Positions 5,744 to 9,604 of a stretch of DNA of 9,604 bases are shown one piece after another. A program made the translations under genes and the position numbers. Positions within the stretch are counted from its first letter, which is position 1. Each line of letters starts with the position of its first letter. Source of the DNA: Omnitrophica WOR_2 bacterium RBG_13_41_10 (GTDB lineage Bacteria; Omnitrophota; Gorgyraeia; Gygaellales; Profunditerraquicolaceae); the NCBI GenBank assembly GCA_001805465.1, contig MHGH01000020.1:54071-63674 (forward strand), in the 5' to 3' direction. Under the pieces are notes generated by a model that worked only from the letters and a program-made list of their open reading frames with translations, did not search any database and had not been told where the DNA came from.

Positions 5744-6283
5744 TCATCTTTTAAAAAAACTTTTGATGAAATTTATTAGCTTATGCTGCTTGACAAAAGA
5801 TATTTTCACTCCACAATTAATGGCTTCTTGTTCAATAAACTTCAAGTCTTTATTTAAGAAATCACTAATGTCTCTATCAGAAAAATAATCGCGTGCTAGC
5901 TGATTTAAGGAATTAGGTGGGATAGTGTTTCTTCCGCTTGGTATCATTAAATATCTAGAAATATTGCTTTGATCATGCAAACTTTGGAAAGTATAAAGAA
6001 ACTTGGGTTGTAGTCGGCTTCTTGCTATAAGTTCTTTGATCAACTCTTTTCTCCAACTATGGAAACTATAAGACGGCCTGTTTCTCTGTTTTGGAGGAAT
6101 AGTTGTTTCTGAATGTTCAAAATTTCTAGGCCGTAAAGTAAAAAAAACAGCCTCTGCTATATGAACGGCGGTGTAAAAACAAGTAGTTACGGCCCAATCT
6201 TTATATCGTCGATGCCGCAACAAGTAGTTCGCTAAATTTTTGTTGTGCTGAGCCTGTTGTAAGTGAATAAAACTCGTACTCAT
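5744..6283 (-). CDS. HEPN-like helical protein, third gene of accessory operon
   Basis: 179 residues, almost all helical. The N-terminal half reads '...AQHNKNLANYLL...YKDWAVTTCFYTAVHIAEAVFF' (about 11-48), then HSETT, and later a helix LHDQSNISRYL (102-112). This 'DWAVTxxFYxAxH...H...S..xRY' pattern is that of a HEPN-like family often placed beside toxin or defence genes. HEPN proteins are frequently RNases with an Rx4-6H motif; the only near match is R51-PRNFE-H57, whose position is not convincing, so catalysis is uncertain. The ATG at 6283 lies 83 nt inside the preceding gene. It is kept because the shared region encodes the helix expected at the N terminus. Very AT-rich. Confidence 0.72.
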   Translation of the reverse strand: MSTSFIHLQQAQHNKNLANYLLRHRRYKDWAVTTCFYTAVHIAEAVFFTLRPRNFEHSETTIPPKQRNRPSYSFHSWRKELIKELIARSRLQPKFLYTFQSLHDQSNISRYLMIPSGRNTIPPNSLNQLARDYFSDRDISDFLNKDLKFIEQEAINCGVKISFVKQHKLINFIKSFFKR

Positions 6284-6914
6284 AAGGATATCGATGTGGA
6301 TCTTTTTTGTAGATTTGCCTTGCTTCTTTTATCACTATATCATTCTCTGAATTATATATCTTGGGAATATGATCAAAAGATAATAGAACGTTTTCATGCT
6401 TTTGCTCAATCTCATATTCGATTTCGTACATTTTCATCATAAGTTCTCTATCATATTTGGTATTATCAGTCAAAATTTGAATATGTAAATTAAAATCATC
6501 AGTTTGAATTGTAAAAATTTTAATTACTTGTTCTATACCGCTAAAGAAACTTAAGAGTTCGGATTCGATCTCTTCTCTCTCCGAATCAAAAACAAATTTA
6601 AAATAGCTTAAATCCCATTCTTCCATTTCTTTTTTTTCAATGATCTCTTCATAAAGTTTACCAATAAATATGTTTTCTGGATATTGCTCTAAATTATAGC
6701 TATAAGTAGATTGGCCGACATCTATTTTATGCCACCCTTCAACAATGACTTGTTTATAAAATCTTGATTCAATATAATTAGAATGTCTTCGTACCTTAGG
6801 AAGACTAGCAGTAGCGCCAGGAAACACAATATTAGCTTTAAAAAGTTCCCCTTCTTTAAAGGTTGTTATTCTATTTTCTTCTTTTAGCAAAATAGAATCA
6901 TTCCAGCCACTCAT
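6201..6914 (-). CDS. Unrecognised protein, second gene of accessory operon
   Basis: 237 residues, acidic, with no signal peptide or membrane segment. The N-terminal half is beta-rich (KANIVFPGATASL, YKQVIVEGWHKIDVGQ). The C-terminal half has a beta strand KIFTIQTDDFNLHIQILTD, a Glu-rich helix DRELMMKMYEIEYEIEQKH and another strand NVLLSFDHIPKIY. That strand-helix-strand unit recalls a small alpha/beta module seen in some proteins next to HEPN genes; I cannot assign a function. ATGA at 6911-6914 overlaps the preceding stop by 4 nt, a classic coupling junction. Its last 83 nt also encode the start of the HEPN-like gene in another frame. Confidence 0.75.
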   Translation of the reverse strand: MSGWNDSILLKEENRITTFKEGELFKANIVFPGATASLPKVRRHSNYIESRFYKQVIVEGWHKIDVGQSTYSYNLEQYPENIFIGKLYEEIIEKKEMEEWDLSYFKFVFDSEREEIESELLSFFSGIEQVIKIFTIQTDDFNLHIQILTDNTKYDRELMMKMYEIEYEIEQKHENVLLSFDHIPKIYNSENDIVIKEARQIYKKDPHRYPYEYEFYSLTTGSAQQKFSELLVAASTI

Positions 6915-7609
6915 TTTAAAACCCCTCCGAACTCTTCCGTTATCTCTGTAACTAAATATTTAATTGCTCCGTCATAAAAAGTCATTAGTCCTTCTGCATT
7001 GAAATTTAATTTTTCTTCAGCAAAAGTGTTAATATCAACCATTAAATGTAAAACATTTGGTGACTTACTAATATTTTTAATTCGGAGCCATCTATTTATA
7101 TGAAATTTATCAAGTTCATCCTTTTTCAATAAACCTAACTCTATGGAGTTATATCTCGGGTTATTGACTAAGAATTTACTTGAAATAAAGCTTGATGCCG
7201 AATCTTCTAATTCTGTAACATAATTAGCAACCATACCTAAACGGCCAATACCCCAATTCATCAATTCTCTATATATTTTTAATATTTCTTTTTCCCCCGC
7301 GAATAATTGTGCACAAACTTCGCCTATTCCTTTATTTGGTTCCCCTCTTTGGTTAAATGTAAAATCTGATCTTATTAATGAAATACCATAAGCATAAGAA
7401 TTGTCTTTGCTACTTAATTGTAACCTAGGAATATCTGGAGGAGCATCCTGTGGAACGGGGAGAAGAGTTGGCTCACCATCTAAAAGAGTGCCTAATTTAC
7501 CAGTTACTTTCGTTAATAAATCAATTTTACTATTTTTATCTAGTGGAATTAGCGCATCGAAAAACATTGTACATTGAAGTGACAAAATAAAAAGCTTATT
7601 TTTTTCCAT
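6911..7609 (-). CDS. Unrecognised protein, first gene of accessory operon
   Basis: 232 residues, soluble, beginning MEKNKLFILSLQCTMFFDAL. A distinctive Pro-rich turn, DGEPTLLPVPQDAPPDIPR (44-62), is followed by beta strands (LQLSSKDNSYAYGISLIRSD) and helices. The C-terminal part VLHLMVDINTFAEE...LMTFYDGAIKYLVTEI loosely recalls the end of the TIGR04255 family (a strand LxxDID, then a helix with FxDxA). I hold this only as a hint. AAGAGGT precedes the ATG. No strong promoter is evident, although the upstream 70 nt are very AT-rich. It leads the three-gene operon and would set its expression. Confidence 0.75.
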   Translation of the reverse strand: MEKNKLFILSLQCTMFFDALIPLDKNSKIDLLTKVTGKLGTLLDGEPTLLPVPQDAPPDIPRLQLSSKDNSYAYGISLIRSDFTFNQRGEPNKGIGEVCAQLFAGEKEILKIYRELMNWGIGRLGMVANYVTELEDSASSFISSKFLVNNPRYNSIELGLLKKDELDKFHINRWLRIKNISKSPNVLHLMVDINTFAEEKLNFNAEGLMTFYDGAIKYLVTEITEEFGGVLK

Positions 7610-7765
7610 ATTTACCTCTTAGATTTAGAATTTTTATTTTTTAGCTAAAAATGCTTTAAAAAACAAACTTGGAAAAGGAGATATTTGATACTCTTTATTT
7701 TACTACTAAATCCTGTTTTGAACAAGAGAAAAATGCGTTCTTTAACAAGCTACATACGGCTAGGG

Positions 7766-7784
7766 GGGGCGTTTCTATTTTTCA
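7766..7784 (+). repeat. Right direct repeat flanking the three-gene operon
   Basis: GGGGCGTTTCTATTTTTCA; partner of 5453-5471 (16/19). It is followed at 7801-7832 by a hairpin in which AGGGA/TCCCT and GGTT/AACC pair. Confidence 0.6.
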
Positions 7785-7921
7785 TACACAGAGAAATAAT
7801 AGGGACGGTTCTATCTTCTAAAAACCTTCCCTAATTAATACTATTTTAACCTCATTTATAGCTCCGTTGCTAATAGCGTTATTCTACCCCTATGTAGAAT
7901 GTTGTCAATAGAGAATTCGGT

Positions 7922-8089
7922 GAACGGGTGACGAGGCGCGGTTCGAGAGAGCATCTTGAAGATGCGAGCGGCCAAGGTTCACCAGCTAAAATAAAGTCGG
8001 TGAGAGCGAGCAGATTCACGAAGCGAGATTTTTCTCGGTGGGAAAAATCGAGCGGTGCTCACGAGAACGCGCCTCGGCAGGACCCGTTC
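7922..8089. ncRNA. GC-rich multi-hairpin element (structured RNA or palindromic repeat)
   Basis: The two ends are complementary over more than 20 bp: GAACGGGT (7922-7929) with ACCCGTTC (8082-8089), CGAGGCGCG (7932-7940) with CGCGCCTCG (8068-8076), and TTC (7942-7944) with GAA (8065-8067). Inside are GCATC-ttgaa-GATGC (7951-7965), GATTTTTC/GAAAAATC (8027-8034 with 8042-8049), and an alternative GGTGAAC/GTTCACC pairing (7919-7925 with 7976-7982). The strand is not determinable. No promoter or known RNA family is recognised. Confidence 0.5.
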
Positions 8090-8136
8090 CCGAGAAACCC
8101 AGACAAGCCAGGCGCGTAAAATAAAACAAACTAAAA

Positions 8137-8151
8137 CAGGACCCGCTAAAA
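8137..8151 (+). repeat. Promoter-upstream box, copy 3, inverted
   Basis: CAGGACCCGCTAAAA, 15 bases identical to the boxes at 4064-4079 and 4905-4920 but read on the plus strand. No promoter follows it here. Confidence 0.65.
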
Positions 8152-8160
8152 AAGAGTCGA

Positions 8161-8511
8161 TCATTTTTTGCTAAAACCATCTATTCTTCTATGCTCGCTA
8201 GGCAACCCCATTAACTGCCGAATCGCCTCAAAGATATCCCTTATATCCGCATCATGCCCTTCAATCCTGCTTTCAAGTTCCCTTAATTTAAAGGCCAATT
8301 CCTTGTGCGTTGAAAGAATACCGCGTAGTTTTACAAAAGCACGCATAATAGCTATATTTACATGAATTGCTTTTTTGCTTCGCAATACGCTTGAAAGCAT
8401 CGCCACGCCCTGTTCAGTAAAAACATTAACATTTTTATAGAACTTTAAGGATGTCACAAATTGTGACATCCTTCTGATTTCATCTCTTGTCAATGAGAAC
8501 ATAAAATCTTA
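8161..8511 (-). pseudogene. N-terminally truncated ORF6N-domain DNA-binding protein
   Basis: The open frame from the ATG at 8502 gives 113 residues: MFSLTRDEIRRMSQFVTSLK, then NVFTEQGVAMLSSVLRSKKA, IHVNIAIMRAFVKLR and a coiled-coil tail. This is the second half of an ORF6N domain (phage and mobile-element DNA-binding regulators). Complete members begin about 40-50 residues earlier with the 'DxDLAxLYxVxTKxLNxAVKRN...RFPEDFMF' part, which is missing. Upstream the frame reads P-stop-D-F-M-F, so homology resumes just at 'PEDFMF' where a fragment of 5S rRNA is joined. No ribosome site precedes the ATG. A perfect 13+1+13 inverted repeat lies inside the gene (8447-8473). Probably non-functional, though a short product from rRNA-operon readthrough cannot be excluded. 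Confidence 0.8.
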
Positions 8512-8533
8512 AGGAGCACCGACCTACACTCAC
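8512..8533 (-). repeat. Duplicated 3' end of 5S rRNA
   Basis: 21 of 22 bases match the 3' end of the 5S gene (8687-8708), same strand; the single difference is at 8528/8703. It stops exactly where the truncated ORF6N sequence begins. Confidence 0.8.
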
Positions 8534-8551
8534 GTCGGCAGGACAGTAAAT

Positions 8552-8586
8552 AAAAACGCCCGTTACTCTATCACTAGAATAACGGG
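8552..8586 (-). terminator. Second terminator behind the rRNA operon
   Basis: Minus strand: CCCGTTA (8580-8586) pairs with TAACGGG (8559-8565), followed by GC and five T (8552-8556). Confidence 0.72.
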
Positions 8587-8595
8587 AGATTTTAA

Positions 8596-8639
8596 TCCTT
8601 GGCTCAAACCTAGATAAATTCGTATTGTATCGCCAAGGA
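8596..8639. repeat. Perfect 8-bp inverted repeat between the two terminators
   Basis: TCCTTGGC (8596-8603) and GCCAAGGA (8632-8639) with a 28-nt loop. There is no T-run and it does not fold as a tRNA. It could be a processing stem or the remnant of another element. Confidence 0.5.
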
Positions 8640-8640
8640 C

Positions 8641-8684
8641 AAATAAAAAACCCCGCTACTTTAAAATGACAGGGTTTTTTATTT
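8641..8684 (-). terminator. Primary rRNA operon terminator
   Basis: AAATAAAAAACCC (8641-8653) and GGGTTTTTTATTT (8672-8684) are perfect 13-bp reverse complements. On the minus strand this gives a stem closed by A:U pairs whose 3' arm is the T-run, starting 4 nt after 5S. The symmetry would stop transcription from both sides. Confidence 0.85.
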
Positions 8685-8687
8685 AGA

Positions 8688-8801
8688 GGAGCACCGACCT
8701 ACTCTCACATAGCCTTACGACTACACTACCATCGGCCCTGAGGAGCTTAACTTCCGTATTCGGAATGGGAACGGGTGTTTCCCCCTCGGTATGAGTACTC
8801 C
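8688..8801 (-). rRNA. rrf: 5S ribosomal RNA
   Basis: About 114 nt. The minus strand carries the conserved 5S core CCCGTTCCCATTCCGAA, then GTTAAGC and GCCGATGGTAGT. Helix I closes the ends: GGAGTAC (8795-8801) with GTGCTCC (8688-8694). It lies about 130 nt behind the 23S gene, in the usual order. Confidence 0.95.
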
Positions 8802-8837
8802 AAAAGTTTCAAAACATCAATATAGAAGAAACTTTTG
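8801..8837 (-). other. Pre-rRNA processing hairpin in the 23S-5S spacer
   Basis: CAAAAGTTTC (8828-8837 on the minus strand) pairs perfectly with GAAACTTTTG (8801-8810) and abuts the 5' end of 5S. Further upstream in the spacer a second hairpin has ATCCT/AGGAT and GCCGC/GCGGC arms (8839-8867). Such stems commonly guide rRNA maturation. Confidence 0.5.
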
Positions 8838-8931
8838 GATCCTAAAGCCGCAGATGCGGCGAAGGATATTTCTTCCAACTTTTCAACAACTACACAGTAA
8901 TGTAAGACGGCATTTAAACTAAAAGAAAAAA

Positions 8932-9604
8932 GATTTAAGGCCAAGCCGATTGGCTGATTAGTACGCATTAGCTTAAATCCTTACGGATCTTACACTTTGC
9001 GCCTATCGAGGTCGTAGTCTACGACCAGCCTACATCCTCGGCCTTACGGCCAAGGAAGGGATACATATTCTTGAGGTGGGCTTGGCACTTATATGCCTTC
9101 AGCGCTTATCCCTTCCGAACATAGCTACCCGGCCTTTGCCCTTGGCAGGACAACCGGAACACCAGCGGTTCGTCTTTCCTGGTCCTCTCGTACTAAGGAA
9201 AGCTCCCCTTCAAGTATCCTCGCGCCCACATCAGATAGAGACCGACAATTCTGTTACTCCCTACTTTCATAGAGGGATTAGACATTTCTGCTAATCTCTG
9301 CATATCGCTATGCAGTTCGGACTGTATCATATCCGCCTGTTGGCGAATTCCGGCGTACAGTCTCTGAGGGAATCTAAAAGATTTTTAGATCTTCCCTGCT
9401 GATTGTCCCCACTGAAGAATTATTACTAAACTTTTGCCTTTTGACTTTAGTTCAGTATCTTCAGATGCACGGGATTTTCCAGCAAATAGCCAGATTTTAA
9501 GACAGCTAACGGTCATTTAACTGTCTCACGACGTTCTAAACCCAGCTCGCGTACCCTTTTAACCGGCGAACAGCCGGACCCTTGGGACCTTATACAGCCC
9601 CAGG
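8932..9604 (-). rRNA. rrl: 23S ribosomal RNA, 3' part, interrupted by a group I intron
   Basis: The gene enters from beyond the window. The exon at 9520-9604 contains the A-loop region (GGCTGTTCGCC) and TACGCGAGCTGGGTTTAGAA of domain V. The exon at 8932-9245 resumes with CGGTC and carries the sarcin-ricin loop AGTACGAGAGGACC and the rest of domain VI. Removing 9246-9519 restores GACAGU-UCGGUC, the normal bacterial sequence. The 3' end is placed at about 8932 by the CUUAAAUC resembling the helix 1 strand; the uncertainty is about 10 nt. No other interruption is seen. Confidence 0.95.
9246..9519 (-). other. Group I self-splicing intron in 23S rRNA, no ORF
   Basis: 274 nt, starting after exon U (9520) and ending in the required G (at 9246). 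P1: exon GACAGU (9520-9525) pairs with intron GCUGUC (9501-9506), giving the U.G pair at the splice site. P10: intron GACCG (9510-9514) pairs with 3' exon CGGUC (9240-9244). The conserved core is present: P4 UUGCUG/CAGCAG, P3 CUGGC/GCCGG, a long P6 with GAUCUAAAA/UUUUAGAU, R-type UCAGAGACUGUA, P8 UUCGCC/GGCGGA, S-type UACAGUCC forming P7 with ACUGUA, then P9-type hairpins GAUUAG/CUAAUC and CCCUC/GUAGGG. No homing-endonuclease frame fits inside. By my counting the site is after about E. coli position 2604. Confidence 0.93.

Larger units (their letters stand above)
7610..8160. other. Long intergenic region with repeats and a GC-rich folded element
   Basis: No credible gene in 551 nt. The AT-rich first part carries a direct repeat (7766-7784), a hairpin (7801-7832) and a perfect ATTCTAC/GTAGAAT hairpin (7881-7900). 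It then changes abruptly to a GC-rich, self-complementary block (7922-8089), ending with an A-rich stretch and a third copy of the promoter box (8137-8151). Confidence 0.7.

Noticed and set aside
7928..8119. 63-codon plus-strand frame in the GC-rich block
   Set aside because: Low-complexity Arg/Ser/Pro product with no ribosome site. The bases are explained by extensive self-complementarity, which also keeps the opposite strand open.
8596..8639. tRNA gene between the rRNA terminators
   Set aside because: An 8-bp closing stem is present, but there is no room or sequence for D, anticodon and T arms and no GGTTCRA motif.
8747..8968. 73-codon minus-strand frame across the 23S end and 5S
   Set aside because: It covers the rRNA spacer and structural RNA; not coding.
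9076..9294. Open frame across the 23S gene
   Set aside because: It lies on the antisense strand of 23S rRNA and spans the intron boundary; a chance frame.
9246..9519. Homing endonuclease inside the intron
   Set aside because: The intron is only 274 nt, filled by core helices, with no open frame long enough.

Overview
The window looks like chromosomal DNA of an uncultivated diderm (Gram-negative-type) bacterium. Evidence for an outer envelope is an AsmA-like protein, two lipoproteins with lipoboxes, and exported PEBP and cyclophilin proteins. The AT-rich codons and short mixed-function operons resemble Omnitrophota or similar lineages, but that placement is only an inference. No 16S gene is present to settle it; the partial 23S (8932-9604) is the best taxonomic handle.

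Layout. Positions 1-1472 (+) hold the C-terminal part of a large AsmA/YdbH-like envelope protein. Everything else that is clearly coding or rRNA runs on the minus strand. 1484-1952 carries a PilZ (c-di-GMP receptor-type) gene with its own near-consensus promoter and, between promoter and gene, a structured leader ending in a U-run (possible attenuator or riboswitch). 1964-4014 is a tight series: PEBP-like protein, a 42-residue TTG-start lipoprotein, exported cyclophilin, YkgJ-type cysteine-cluster protein, and a coiled-coil lipoprotein. 4200-4864 holds a VOC/glyoxalase-like gene and a two-helix membrane protein. The promoters at 4032-4060 and 4873-4901 each carry the same 16-base box exactly 3 nt upstream of the -35. 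5036-5428 is a DUF6941-like gene.

5441-8160 looks like an accessory island. A very AT-rich three-gene operon (7609 down to 5744) encodes two unrecognised proteins and a HEPN-like all-helical protein. The genes are coupled by a 4-nt overlap and then by an unusually long 83-nt overlap. Near-identical 19-nt direct repeats (5453-5471 and 7766-7784) flank the operon. Beyond it lies a non-coding, GC-rich, strongly self-complementary element (7922-8089).

8161-9604 is the distal end of an rRNA operon read on the minus strand: 23S, 5S, terminators. The 23S gene is interrupted in domain V, near the peptidyl-transferase centre, by a 274-nt ORF-less group I intron (9246-9519) whose P1, P3, P4, P6, P7, P8 and P10 pairings can be read by eye. 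Downstream of 5S lie two terminators and then a second copy of the 5S 3' end fused to an N-terminally truncated ORF6N gene, a visible rearrangement scar.

Most novel candidates: the 23S intron, the three-gene HEPN-type operon with its long overlap, the structured PilZ leader, the GC-rich folded element, and the shared promoter-upstream box.
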